This document shows positions 1-7,570 of a stretch of 38,229 nucleotides of DNA, in pieces (position 1 is the stretch's first letter; each line of letters opens with the position of its first letter). The notes under the pieces were generated by a model. That model saw only the letters and a program-made list of their open reading frames with translations, had not been told where the DNA came from and did no database searches. The DNA lies in assembly GCA_947446865.1 (NCBI GenBank), contig CANFHX010000023.1:1-38229 (forward strand), written 5' to 3'. This DNA comes from Flavobacteriaceae bacterium. Lineage in GTDB: Bacteria; Bacteroidota; Bacteroidia; Flavobacteriales; Flavobacteriaceae. Both the position numbers and the translations under genes were made by a program.

Positions 1-315
1 AATCCGTTACCATCAGCCCCATCCGCGTCATCTGTGTGCCAATACGGATTGCAAAACCCTGCTATCGGGTTCTTCCTTAGTCAGAAACACAAATGGAAAC
101 GCTTAAATTTAAGTAACAAACAGTCAACAGCAAGCTAAAATCCGTTACCATCAGCCCCATCCGCGTCATCTGTGTGCCAATACGGATTGCAAAACCCTGC
201 TATCGGGTTCTTCCTTAGTCAGAAACACAAATGGAAACGCTTAAATTTAAGTAACAAACAGTCAACAGTAAACAAAATCCGTTACCATCAGCCCCATCCG
301 CGTCATCCGTGTGCC
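1..315. repeat. ~137-bp tandem repeat, 2.3 copies
   Basis: Copy 1 is 1-138, copy 2 is 139-275, and a third partial copy of 40 bases is 276-315. Copies 1 and 2 are nearly identical; they differ only just before the junction (caagcta against taaaca). Each starts with a 40-base segment that is itself built of four degenerate units beginning ATCnG, and contains a short hairpin (AACCC, 7-base loop, GGGTT) near 55-71 and 192-208. No open reading frame spans it. The 40-base segment looks like an interspersed intergenic repeat of a kind common in Flavobacteria; that assignment is from memory of such repeats, not from a search. The rest of 316-437 is AT-rich leader of the following gene. Confidence 0.85.
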
Positions 316-432
316 TAAACTTTGTTAATTCAAAAACAATCCATGGTATTCTAAAAACACTTTAAAAAAATTAAGCAATTAGGAAAAAAGTTGAAATAAA
401 ATCAGAAATAGTATTAATTCTAAATTAAAAAT

Positions 433-440
433 TATATTTG
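433..440 (+). promoter_or_regulatory. Putative -7 box (TATATTTG)
   Basis: TATATTTG fits the Bacteroidetes -7 consensus TAnnTTTG and lies 24 bases before the ATG at 465. No TTG was found at the usual -33 spacing. The box overlaps a possible TTG start at 438, which argues that translation begins at 465. Confidence 0.45.
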
Positions 441-464
441 GACATCTTATTTAAAATAATTTAC

Positions 465-2012
465 ATGAAAAAAGCTATACTTTGCCTTATATTTTTGTAT
501 TCGTTATCTATGAACTCCCAATCTTTTGAGTGGCTTCAATCGCCGTCAATTGTATTCAACTCCAGTCCAGGTTTAATAGGTTATCTAACCACCTGCGATG
601 CTTCAGGAAATATATATCTTTCGGGGTTTGTAAACAATTCCTATCTGTATAATGATGTTTTTGGCGATTTATTTTATAATAAATACGATACAACGGGGCA
701 ATTGTTGTTTTCAAAAACTATTACAGGTAAAGTGCAAATTTATGATATGCAATCGGACTCTTCTGGAAATATATATATCGCTGCCTCTTATATTCAATCT
801 ATGACTATTGATAATGTTACCATTTCAACAACAGATTCTGGTGCAAAACCATTACTAATAAAGCTAGATGCAAATGGAAATTATCTTTGGCATATAGCAT
901 TGACTACTTATGTTTCCACGATAAATCACTTTAAAAGCATTGCAATTGATGCAAATGATGCAGTTTATATAGCCTATGATAATTATAATTATTCGTACAT
1001 TAAAAAATTAGATTCAAACGGCGTTGTGCTTCTTACTATTGAACAACAAAATGTTAATTTAATTTCTTCTATTAGTATTGATAATGAAGGTTATATTTAT
1101 GCTGCTGGTGGTTGCGCAAATACCAATTCAAAATATGCAAATGTGTTAGTTCCCGCAACATTTTCCTACAATACCTATATTGTAAAATATAGTCCAACAG
1201 GAGTTTATCAATGGGTAAAATTTGTTCAAGATATTACGTGTTCAGAACCACAAGTAAAAGCAAAAAGTCAAAATGATGTCTATTTTAGTTCTACACTTTA
1301 TGGCGCTTATACTTTTGGTGGCATCACTGCCCAAGGTCCAAATGGCGGTTATGACTTTTTTCTTTCTAAACTCAATTCAACTGGAACTTTTCAATGGGTT
1401 CGAGAAGTTCTTGGAACTGGAACAGGTAGGGTTTTTGTTGGGAAAAGAAAGTTTCTTAATTTAGACACTTCTGGAAATGTGTATTTCGCAGGAAGCACTT
1501 CGGGTACCGTAAATTGGGGAAATAATATCACTACCAATTCTACCATATATCAAGACGGTTTGGTTTTAAAATACGATTCCGATGGAACTATTTTAATGGC
1601 AAAAACCGCTGGAGGTACAGATACCGATCGATTTGATGGCGTTACAACAAATAGTTCAGGAGCTATTTTTGTTTCAGGATTGATGCGAGGAACCAGCAAT
1701 TTTGATGCTCTTCAGCATGTGGAAACAGATCAATTTAAATTTTATCCTATACTTTCGAAAATTAATGCTACAAATTTAAATACAACGGACTTTAATCTCG
1801 AAAAGGCTATTTTATATCCAAATCCATCAACCGATTTTTTTACTATTTCAAATGTAAAAACAAATTCTACCGGATTTATTTATAACCTTTTAGGCGAAAA
1901 AATTAAATCATTTAAAGTTGGTAACACCCCAATTTCTATTCAAGAATTGGCCACAGGAATTTATGTTGTTAAATTAGAAGGAAACATTACTTTTAAATTG
2001 ATAAAAACGTAA
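465..2012 (+). CDS. Secreted SBBP-like beta-propeller protein with T9SS type A sorting domain
   Basis: A 515-residue secreted protein with no assigned enzymatic role. Residues 1-19 form a signal peptide (MKKAILCLIFLYSLSMNSQS). The body repeats short units of the type 'GNIYLSG', 'KYSPTGVYQWVK' and 'LNSTGTFQWVRE', as in SBBP-type beta-propeller proteins. The last ~75 residues (YPNPSTDFFTI, NLLGEKI, LATGIYVVKL, FKLIKT) are a type A T9SS sorting domain, so the protein is probably exported through T9SS and held on or released from the cell surface. A longer reading frame opens with TTG at 438, but ATG 465 is preferred because it gives a clean signal peptide and the TTG lies in the putative -7 box. 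A ligand or adhesion role is possible but not shown. Confidence 0.85.
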   Translation: MKKAILCLIFLYSLSMNSQSFEWLQSPSIVFNSSPGLIGYLTTCDASGNIYLSGFVNNSYLYNDVFGDLFYNKYDTTGQLLFSKTITGKVQIYDMQSDSSGNIYIAASYIQSMTIDNVTISTTDSGAKPLLIKLDANGNYLWHIALTTYVSTINHFKSIAIDANDAVYIAYDNYNYSYIKKLDSNGVVLLTIEQQNVNLISSISIDNEGYIYAAGGCANTNSKYANVLVPATFSYNTYIVKYSPTGVYQWVKFVQDITCSEPQVKAKSQNDVYFSSTLYGAYTFGGITAQGPNGGYDFFLSKLNSTGTFQWVREVLGTGTGRVFVGKRKFLNLDTSGNVYFAGSTSGTVNWGNNITTNSTIYQDGLVLKYDSDGTILMAKTAGGTDTDRFDGVTTNSSGAIFVSGLMRGTSNFDALQHVETDQFKFYPILSKINATNLNTTDFNLEKAILYPNPSTDFFTISNVKTNSTGFIYNLLGEKIKSFKVGNTPISIQELATGIYVVKLEGNITFKLIKT

Positions 2013-2121
2013 TTTATTTTTTTAAAGTAGTTCCAAATCGAATTTAATATCGTCAAATAAAAAGATAACCCAAATAGATCGGAATTCCTTTCCGTGCCCA
2101 CAATGCGAGTAAAAGCAATAC

Positions 2122-2154
2122 AAACTACAACAATAAAAAAGTTGTAGTTTTTTT
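2122..2154 (+). terminator. Rho-independent terminator in module A
   Basis: A perfect 10-bp stem (AAACTACAAC / GTTGTAGTTT) closes a 9-base A-rich loop and is followed by a run of T. It sits ~110 bases after the stop of the SBBP-like gene, so it could end that transcript or a short RNA starting nearer by. Confidence 0.7.
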
Positions 2155-2156
2155 AT

Positions 2157-2164
2157 TATATTTG
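2157..2164 (+). promoter_or_regulatory. Putative -7 box (TATATTTG) in module A
   Basis: TATATTTG follows the terminator directly and is conserved as TACATTTG in the other module copy. The nearest upstream TTG is only 12 bases away, shorter than the usual 17-23, so the -33 part is weak. It would give a ~165-base leader for the delta-60 gene. Confidence 0.4.
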
Positions 2165-2336
2165 TTTTGAAGTTGATGGCGGTCATGGAATTCAAATCCA
2201 CGCTATCGAGCAACTATAGAATCTAATGAATAATAAATTATTACCCAAATATTCCAGGTAGTTCCCTTCAACGAATTGCAAATACCCTATCGTTTTAGTC
2301 GTCAGTTTTTAAGTAGAAACAAATTAATAATTAACC

Positions 2337-3908
2337 ATGAAAAATATATTTCTTTTACTTCTATTTTCCATTAGTGCTTTTTTAAATGCACAAAATTATA
2401 TTCCAGATGTTTCATTTGGAGGAATTGGCTCTGTAGTTACAAATTACAATAAGTATTATGACAATGATCAAGCACCAAGAAACGTTTTTTTTGAAAATAA
2501 CAAATATATTTTCACTCAAAAAACTCAATTAAGTTGTTTTAATTATGACGGAACTGTTGATTATAATTTTGGAACTTTAGGATACTCTAGAATAATAATC
2601 CCGAATTGTTCAGACTGCCCAATAATAATCAAAAGCAGTAAAATAATTAATAACAATATTTTTGTTTTTGGTAAAATGCAAGACTCCAATTCTATTTTAC
2701 TTTATGGATTTATCGCAAAGATGAGCATAGACGGTATTCTTGACACAACATTTGGGAATAATGGAATAGTTACTATCAATATTGGTAATCTTTACAGTAA
2801 CGACCCTTTTTCAGATGGTATTACGGATATAGTTTATAAAAACGATAATTACTTTGCCATTGGTAGTATAGTATACACTGATAATGTGATAAGAAGAAAT
2901 CTTTTTGCTGTTAAAATGAATTTCAATGGAATAGTAAATCTTGATTTTGATTCTTCTGGACTAAAAAAATTCACTTCAATAGATGGAAATAGTGCAGAAA
3001 AAATATATGATTATAATGATGGATTACTCATTATTGGAAACATATCCAATAATAATACTACAAGTGAGCATTCGGTGACTTTTATACAAATTGACGAATA
3101 TGGAAGTTTAAATTCAACATTTGGAAACAACGGTTTAAAAAAAATAGTTCTTATAGATGGTTTATGTGCATGTGGTTCTAGTTTTAAAGAATGTAATCTC
3201 ATAAACAATGACTTGTATTATAATCTAACTTTTGGTTCAATGTCGGGAGGATATGACAAAATACAAAAAATAGATATTTCAACTTTAGAAACTATTAATA
3301 CTTTAAATTCACTTAGTATCGTTGATTTTGCTACTATAAATAGTTCAGATGTAACTAAATATTTAGTGGAGGTTGACAAAATTTACATTCTAGATTGCAT
3401 AAATAATTGCCAACCAGATTTTAATATTACAAGAAGAAATTTAGACGGAACTTTAGATACAACATTTAACCAAACAGGAACTTATAGTTATAGTTTCCCT
3501 CAACCAAATAGTTTCACAACTACTTACGATTCAGCTTCAGTGTTAATTAAAGATAATAATGATAGAATATTAATAGGTGGATACACTTCAGCACAATTAT
3601 ATACAACTGCTCCATATAGAGGTTTTGCAATGTTAAGAATCAAAGATGAAACTTTTTCAAATAATGAATTTAGAAATAACGATTTTACATTATCTCCAAA
3701 TCCTGTTCGTAGTATCTTAAACATTGAAAACTCGAATGATATCATTATTGATACTATTACAATATTTAATGTTTTAGGTAAAATTGTTTATTTTTCGGAC
3801 AAACCTCTTCAAAAAATTAATTTAGAAACTTTAAACGAAGGCTTTTATTTTGTGAAAATAAATAGTGGAAATAGAAATGGTAGTTTTAAAATAATTAAAA
3901 GTAATTAA
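2337..3908 (+). CDS. Secreted delta-60-repeat protein with T9SS type A sorting domain
   Basis: A 523-residue secreted protein. Residues 1-18 are a signal peptide (MKNIFLLLLFSISAFLNA, then QN). The body carries repeated units such as 'DGILDTTFGNNGIVTI', 'GSLNSTFGNNGLKKI' and 'DGTLDTTFNQTGTYSY', the signature of the delta-60 repeat, which forms beta-propeller-like folds. The C-terminus (SPNPVRSILNI, NVLGKIVYF, LNEGFYFVKI, SFKIIKSN) is a type A T9SS sorting domain. The neighbouring upstream gene has the same general architecture with different repeats, but a module with a terminator separates them, so they are probably transcribed apart. Molecular function is unknown. Confidence 0.88.
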   Translation: MKNIFLLLLFSISAFLNAQNYIPDVSFGGIGSVVTNYNKYYDNDQAPRNVFFENNKYIFTQKTQLSCFNYDGTVDYNFGTLGYSRIIIPNCSDCPIIIKSSKIINNNIFVFGKMQDSNSILLYGFIAKMSIDGILDTTFGNNGIVTINIGNLYSNDPFSDGITDIVYKNDNYFAIGSIVYTDNVIRRNLFAVKMNFNGIVNLDFDSSGLKKFTSIDGNSAEKIYDYNDGLLIIGNISNNNTTSEHSVTFIQIDEYGSLNSTFGNNGLKKIVLIDGLCACGSSFKECNLINNDLYYNLTFGSMSGGYDKIQKIDISTLETINTLNSLSIVDFATINSSDVTKYLVEVDKIYILDCINNCQPDFNITRRNLDGTLDTTFNQTGTYSYSFPQPNSFTTTYDSASVLIKDNNDRILIGGYTSAQLYTTAPYRGFAMLRIKDETFSNNEFRNNDFTLSPNPVRSILNIENSNDIIIDTITIFNVLGKIVYFSDKPLQKINLETLNEGFYFVKINSGNRNGSFKIIKSN

Positions 3909-4015
3909 TGTAGAAATAAACCGAACGCAAAATCAAATAAACTAAACCAGATAATGCGTATTTGCATTAATAGCGGAATTACATCCCGTGCCCAAAATGC
4001 GAATAAAAGCAACAC

Positions 4016-4044
4016 AAACTACAACAATAAGTTGTAGTTTTTTT
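4016..4044 (+). terminator. Rho-independent terminator in module B
   Basis: The same 10-bp stem as module A (AAACTACAAC / GTTGTAGTTT), here with a 5-base loop AATAA, followed by seven T. The stem is unchanged while the loop length differs between copies, which suggests selection on the hairpin. Confidence 0.72.
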
Positions 4045-4047
4045 ATC

Positions 4048-4055
4048 TACATTTG
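4048..4055 (+). promoter_or_regulatory. Putative -7 box (TACATTTG) in module B
   Basis: TACATTTG fits TAnnTTTG and differs from the module A box only at a free position. It would start a transcript ~100 bases before the small repeat gene. A TTG lies 13 bases upstream, inside the terminator stem, which is short for a -33 element. Confidence 0.4.
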
Positions 4056-4163
4056 TTTTGAAATTGATGTCAGTTACGGAATTCAAATCCTTGCTATCGA
4101 GCAACTATAGAATCCAATGAATAATAAATTATAACCCAAATCACTAACCTAAATTTAAACAAA

Positions 4164-4574
4164 ATGAAAAAATTATTTGTAATTATTGCAGTAATAGGAG
4201 GTGTTACTCTTGTTAAAGCACAAACTATCGAAAACAACAACCACAGTACAACAGGGTACATTAAAAGTGATGGTACTATTGAAAACAATAACCACTCTAC
4301 ATCGGGTTATATTAAAAGTGATGGCACTATTGAAAACAAAAACCATAGTACAATTGGTTACATTAAAAATGATGGCACCATCGAAAACAAAAACCATTCA
4401 ACAGTTGGTTATGTAAAAAGGGATGGGACTGTTGAAAACAACAACCATAGCACTATTGGGTATATTAAAGATAACGGAACAGTTGAAAACAACAACCACA
4501 GCACCATTGGTTATGCTAGAGGTATTGATAGAGAATGGGCTGCAGTTACCTATTTCTTTTTTAATTTTAATTAA
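4164..4574 (+). CDS. Small secreted protein with six 17-residue repeats (5-fold beta-flower-like)
   Basis: A 136-residue protein. Residues 1-20 are a signal peptide ending VKAQ. Residues 21-122 are six tandem 17-residue units with the pattern T-[IV]-E-N-x-N-H-S-T-x-G-Y-x-K-x-D-G; the last unit diverges after GYA. The tail REWAAVTYFFFNFN is hydrophobic and aromatic. The pattern recalls the small secreted Bacteroidetes proteins annotated as '5-fold beta-flower protein', whose function is unknown; that match is from memory and moderately sure. Repeat units at the DNA level are 51 bp and similar enough to allow copy-number change. A terminator follows the stop. Confidence 0.82.
   Translation: MKKLFVIIAVIGGVTLVKAQTIENNNHSTTGYIKSDGTIENNNHSTSGYIKSDGTIENKNHSTIGYIKNDGTIENKNHSTVGYVKRDGTVENNNHSTIGYIKDNGTVENNNHSTIGYARGIDREWAAVTYFFFNFN
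4224..4529 (+). repeat. Six 51-bp in-frame repeats
   Basis: Six consecutive 51-bp units inside the small secreted protein gene encode its six 17-residue repeats. The Asn-His-Ser-Thr core is invariant in all six; the position between Thr and Gly-Tyr and the linker before Asp-Gly vary. Confidence 0.85.
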
Positions 4575-4598
4575 ATTATTAGTATTTTAACTTTTACG

Positions 4599-4629
4599 AT
4601 AGCATGGATTAATAATCTATGCTATTTTC
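4599..4629 (+). terminator. Terminator between convergent genes
   Basis: A 12-bp stem (ATAGCATGGATT / AATCTATGCTAT, one G-T pair) closes a 3-base loop and is followed by TTTTC on the plus strand. It ends the small repeat gene. Its right arm overlaps the stop codon of the convergent MFS gene at 4622-4624, so the hairpin may also protect or end that transcript, though there is no T run on the minus side. Confidence 0.65.
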
Positions 4630-5854
4630 TATTTTCTGCCTTCTCCTTCTCCACCAACTTCATTGTCCAAATCCCAAGTACAAAAGCCACCACACCCAAA
4701 GTTCCCATAAAAGCCCAATTGGCTTGATATCCCCAGTGGTCAATAATTCCCATTCCCACTTTAGCGCTTAAAATATGCGCCATGCTATAACTCATGGTAA
4801 ATATCGCCATGTATCTTCCTTCGTGACCTTTGGGCGCTCTGCTCATCGCAAACGAATTAGAAAACGGAAAAACAAACATTTCAGCAAACGTCATAAATAC
4901 CATCATCACCACCAAAATCCCCACCCAAGTATTAATTAAAAGCAAATACATACTAATTCCCATAAGCAAACACCCAATGGTTACCATTTTCACTTTATCC
5001 GTTTTGTTGCGCTCCACATAGCCTACAATGGGCATTTCGAGAAAGAAAATCATGATCCCATTCATCGTTAAGAGCAGCCCCGTTTGCAACTCGGTCATGT
5101 CAAATTGTTCTCTGTGGTACAAAGGCAACGTAGTAAAAAGTTGAAAAAACAACACCCCCGAAATCACACAACTAATCAAAAATATCCAAAACGGACGGTC
5201 TTTAAAAACCGATTCCCGGTCGGCTTCCAAACTTAGTTTTTCTTCCTTCGAAATAAGCGGTCCTTTCTTCTCTTGCACCTTTATCCAAAAGATCAAAATA
5301 GCAATAATACACGTAGCGCCATCCACCCAAAACAACCCTTTGTATCCAATATTCATAATGATTAATCCACCCAATGCAGGTCCGGCAGCAAATCCAAGAT
5401 TTATTGCTAACCGCACCAAAGTCAAGGCACGCGTTCTGTTTTCGGGTTTGGCATACACATTCAGCGAAACAAACATTGCCGGTCGAAACATATCGGCAAC
5501 CGCCATCAATAAAAACATAAAAATGCAAAGTCCAACAAACGTAGTGATGTATTGCATTGCAAAAAGCGCTAGGCCAGTGGTAAGTAAACTAAAAATCATG
5601 ATTCTATAAAACCCAATTTTATCCGATAATTTTCCTCCAAGCCAGGATCCAATCATCGATCCAGCACCAAAACAAACCATAATCCAACCCACTTGACTGT
5701 AAGAAAAATGCAAATTTTCCTTTAAATATTTCGACAAAAACGGCAACACCATCGTCCCCGCACGATTGATAAACGTCACGAGCGTAAGTATCCAGATTTC
5801 TCTCGAAAACCCCTTGAAATTGCTTAAATATTTTCGAAGTGCGTTTTTAATCAT
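4622..5854 (-). CDS. MFS transporter (DHA1-type drug/solute exporter)
   Basis: A 410-residue inner-membrane major facilitator protein with about 12 hydrophobic segments. After TM2 it shows the MFS loop 2-3 motif as GKLSDKIGFYRIM (family form GxLaDrxGrk). A long charged stretch in the middle (VQEKKGPLISKEEKLSLEAD) is the cytoplasmic loop between the two six-helix halves. The substrate cannot be told from sequence; the closest general type is an H+-driven exporter of the MdtH/YajR-like kind. The reading frame can be opened by TTG at 5860, but ATG 5854 is preferred. It stands alone, divergent from the TatD gene and convergent with the small repeat gene. Confidence 0.88.
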   Translation of the reverse strand: MIKNALRKYLSNFKGFSREIWILTLVTFINRAGTMVLPFLSKYLKENLHFSYSQVGWIMVCFGAGSMIGSWLGGKLSDKIGFYRIMIFSLLTTGLALFAMQYITTFVGLCIFMFLLMAVADMFRPAMFVSLNVYAKPENRTRALTLVRLAINLGFAAGPALGGLIIMNIGYKGLFWVDGATCIIAILIFWIKVQEKKGPLISKEEKLSLEADRESVFKDRPFWIFLISCVISGVLFFQLFTTLPLYHREQFDMTELQTGLLLTMNGIMIFFLEMPIVGYVERNKTDKVKMVTIGCLLMGISMYLLLINTWVGILVVMMVFMTFAEMFVFPFSNSFAMSRAPKGHEGRYMAIFTMSYSMAHILSAKVGMGIIDHWGYQANWAFMGTLGVVAFVLGIWTMKLVEKEKAENRK

Positions 5855-5873
5855 ATTCAAATTTGCTTAATTG

Positions 5874-5881
5874 CAAAGTTA
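5874..5881 (-). promoter_or_regulatory. Putative -7 box for the MFS gene (TAACTTTG)
   Basis: On the minus strand TAACTTTG fits TAnnTTTG and ends 19 bases before ATG 5854. No TTG was seen at -33 spacing. Confidence 0.35.
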
Positions 5882-5962
5882 CAATTTTTTTCAGGAGCTT
5901 TTTCCAGCTATTCGCTTCAAATATATTCACTGAACTCCAATTAAAATAAAGTTATGTGAAGT

Positions 5963-6000
5963 AATCTTTTCTTTTTTTAAAGAAAAAAAAGAAAAGGATT
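5963..6000. repeat. A/T-rich inverted repeat between divergent genes
   Basis: AATCTTTTCTTTTTTT and its near-complement ending AAAAGGATT form a 16-bp stem with one bulged G and a 4-base spacer. It lies between the divergent MFS and TatD genes, so it does not end either one. It may be a remnant of an interspersed repeat. The rest of this 244-base gap shows only the two promoters listed. Confidence 0.5.
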
Positions 6001-6062
6001 TCCGCTGCTATCTGGGCTAAACTTAACAGTGAACATTTAGACAAAATAAAATTTAGGAGAAC

Positions 6063-6094
6063 TTGTGAATTTCTGTTTTTATAAATTAATTTTG
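6063..6094 (+). promoter_or_regulatory. Promoter TTG-N21-TAATTTTG, likely leaderless
   Basis: TTG at 6063-6065 and TAATTTTG at 6087-6094 are 21 bases apart, matching the Bacteroidetes promoter (TTG, 17-23 bases, TAnnTTTG). The ATG of the TatD gene begins only 4 bases after the box, about where transcription should start, so the mRNA is probably leaderless or nearly so. Confidence 0.55.
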
Positions 6095-6098
6095 CTCG

Positions 6099-6752
6099 AT
6101 GCAATTTTTCAATTTACATACCCACAAATTCTCCAACAATCCCACCACTTTAGAATTGGTTAATCAATACCCATGGGAATTTGATGCTGCAATTCCGAAC
6201 TATTCCATAGGAATCCATCCGTGGTATATAAACGAAAGCCGATTGGAAAGTGATTTAAAAAGCATCGAAGAAAAATTACAACTAAAACAATGTTTAGCCC
6301 TTGGCGAATGCGGATTAGACAAACGAATCGAAATTTCGATGGCAGTTCAAATAGCAGTTTTTGAAAAACAAATTGCCCTTGCCGAAAAGTTCCAAAAGCC
6401 TTTAGTATTGCATTTAGTTGCAGCCTTTGACGAATTAATTGCAATTAAAAATAGATTGCAAATTTCGGTTCCAATAATTATCCACGGATTTTCTAAAAAC
6501 CAACAAGTAGCCAAACAATTAATCGATAACGGATTGTATCTTTCCTTCGGAAAATATTTATTGCGAAATCCCGAATTAGAGTCGGTTTTTCAATCCATCC
6601 CCAACGATAGATTTTTTCTAGAAACCGATACCATAGAAGAAACCTTAGAAGAAGTTTATATCTTAGCAGCAAAATATAAAAAGATACCAATAGAAGATTT
6701 GAAAGAAATTGTTAATTCCAATTTTAATTCCGTTTTTAAATCTAATATCTAA
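6099..6752 (+). CDS. TatD-family metal-dependent hydrolase
   Basis: A 217-residue cytoplasmic TIM-barrel hydrolase, probably a DNase or phosphodiesterase-like enzyme using two metal ions. Expected ligands are present: H7 and H9 (LHTH), E70 in GECGLD, H105 (LVLH), H129 (IIHG) and D177 (LETD). It is shorter than typical TatD proteins (~255-265 residues), as in a compact Bacteroidetes subgroup. The metal-binding HxH only seven residues in fixes the start at 6099. The tcdA gene follows after 21 bases, so the two are probably cotranscribed. The natural substrate is not evident. Confidence 0.9.
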   Translation: MQFFNLHTHKFSNNPTTLELVNQYPWEFDAAIPNYSIGIHPWYINESRLESDLKSIEEKLQLKQCLALGECGLDKRIEISMAVQIAVFEKQIALAEKFQKPLVLHLVAAFDELIAIKNRLQISVPIIIHGFSKNQQVAKQLIDNGLYLSFGKYLLRNPELESVFQSIPNDRFFLETDTIEETLEEVYILAAKYKKIPIEDLKEIVNSNFNSVFKSNI

Positions 6753-6773
6753 TAGTAAAAATCAAATATTAAA

Positions 6774-7505
6774 ATGGCAAAGTGGCAAGAAAGAGCAGAA
6801 TTATTATTTAAAGCCGAAGGATTGCAAAATCTTAAAAACGCAAATGTATTAGTAGTAGGAGTAGGAGGAGTAGGCTCTTTTGCGGCCGAGTTTTTGGCTC
6901 GTGCAGGAGTTGGCAACTTGACTATTGTAGATGGCGATGTGGTGGATATCACTAACATTAACCGTCAATTACCTGCTTTACATTCTACTGTTGGAATGTC
7001 TAAAATTGAGGTAGTTGGCAACCGATTAATGGATATCAATCCCGAATTGAATTTAATCAAAGTACAAGAATTTCTTTCTCCAGAGCGTGCTTTTGAAATT
7101 GTAGAAGAAAAATACGATTACGTTTTAGATTGCATCGATAGCGTAACGCCAAAACTAAATTTGATTATCGGAGCCAAACGCAAACGTGTAAAAATCATAT
7201 CCTCTATGGGGGCCGGTGGAAAAATGGAAGCCTCCAAAGTTAAGGTTGCCGACATTACCAATACCGTTAATTGCATGTTTGCCAAAACCATCCGAAGACG
7301 ATTAAAAGAATTTAAAATTGACAAACTAAAAGTAGTTTTCTCTTCTGAAATTCAAGACGAAACTAGTTTAAAAATGACCGACGGAAGTAATTATAAAAAA
7401 TCTTTTTACGGAACCAATAGTTATATGCCAGGACTTTTCGGATTGTATATGGCCGAAACTGTAATTCGATATTTGCTCAAAAAACCAACAACTATTAGTC
7501 AGTGA
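6774..7505 (+). CDS. tcdA: tRNA threonylcarbamoyladenosine dehydratase TcdA
   Basis: A 243-residue cytoplasmic E1/ThiF-family enzyme that uses ATP to cyclise the N6-threonylcarbamoyl group of t6A37 to ct6A in ANN-decoding tRNAs. The Rossmann nucleotide-binding loop GVGGVGS is at residues 29-35, followed by IVDGDVVDITNINRQL (the Asp and Asn-Arg that contact ATP), DCIDSV, and SSMGAGGK, all typical of TcdA/CsdL. Length and the C-terminal hydrophobic helix (LFGLYMAETVIRYLL) match the family. It lies between the TatD gene and the DUF779 gene in the same direction. The start at 6774 has no strong ribosome-binding site, as usual here. Confidence 0.92.
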   Translation: MAKWQERAELLFKAEGLQNLKNANVLVVGVGGVGSFAAEFLARAGVGNLTIVDGDVVDITNINRQLPALHSTVGMSKIEVVGNRLMDINPELNLIKVQEFLSPERAFEIVEEKYDYVLDCIDSVTPKLNLIIGAKRKRVKIISSMGAGGKMEASKVKVADITNTVNCMFAKTIRRRLKEFKIDKLKVVFSSEIQDETSLKMTDGSNYKKSFYGTNSYMPGLFGLYMAETVIRYLLKKPTTISQ

Positions 7506-7570
7506 TTAATGCTTTCAAAACGAAAAAAAATATTCTCTATTTAGGATATTATAATACCAATTTAAAATTT

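Larger units (their letters stand above)
2081..2250 (+). repeat. Intergenic module, copy A (terminator plus TAnnTTTG box)
   Basis: This segment matches 3975-4141 over its whole length with scattered substitutions and small indels. It runs from GGAATT through CCGTGCCC, a terminator hairpin, a TAnnTTTG box, the shared string CTATCGAGCAACTATAGAAT, to TTACCCAAAT. Copy A lies between the two T9SS genes. The rest of the 324-base gap (2013-2080, 2251-2336) is AT-rich with no gene that I can support. Confidence 0.8.
3975..4141 (+). repeat. Intergenic module, copy B (terminator plus TAnnTTTG box)
   Basis: Second copy of the 2081-2250 module, sharing the same order of elements: CCGTGCCC, terminator hairpin, TAnnTTTG box, and CTATCGAGCAACTATAGAAT. 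It lies directly upstream of the 17-residue-repeat gene. Similarity stops about 22 bases before that gene's ATG. Confidence 0.8.

Noticed and set aside
1..315. Possible CRISPR array, from the spaced 40-base repeat
   Set aside because: The 'spacers' of ~97 bases between the 40-base segments are identical to each other, there are only three repeats, and no cas gene is near. It is a tandem repeat.
2022..2213. Small minus-strand frame in the gap after the first T9SS gene
   Set aside because: It lies in the duplicated terminator/promoter module, is not kept as a frame in the second copy, and has no recognisable product.
4173..4416. Alternative-frame repeats on both strands of the 17-residue repeat gene
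   Set aside because: A 51-bp in-frame repeat makes every frame repetitive. Only the 4164-4574 frame has a signal peptide and a family-like sequence.
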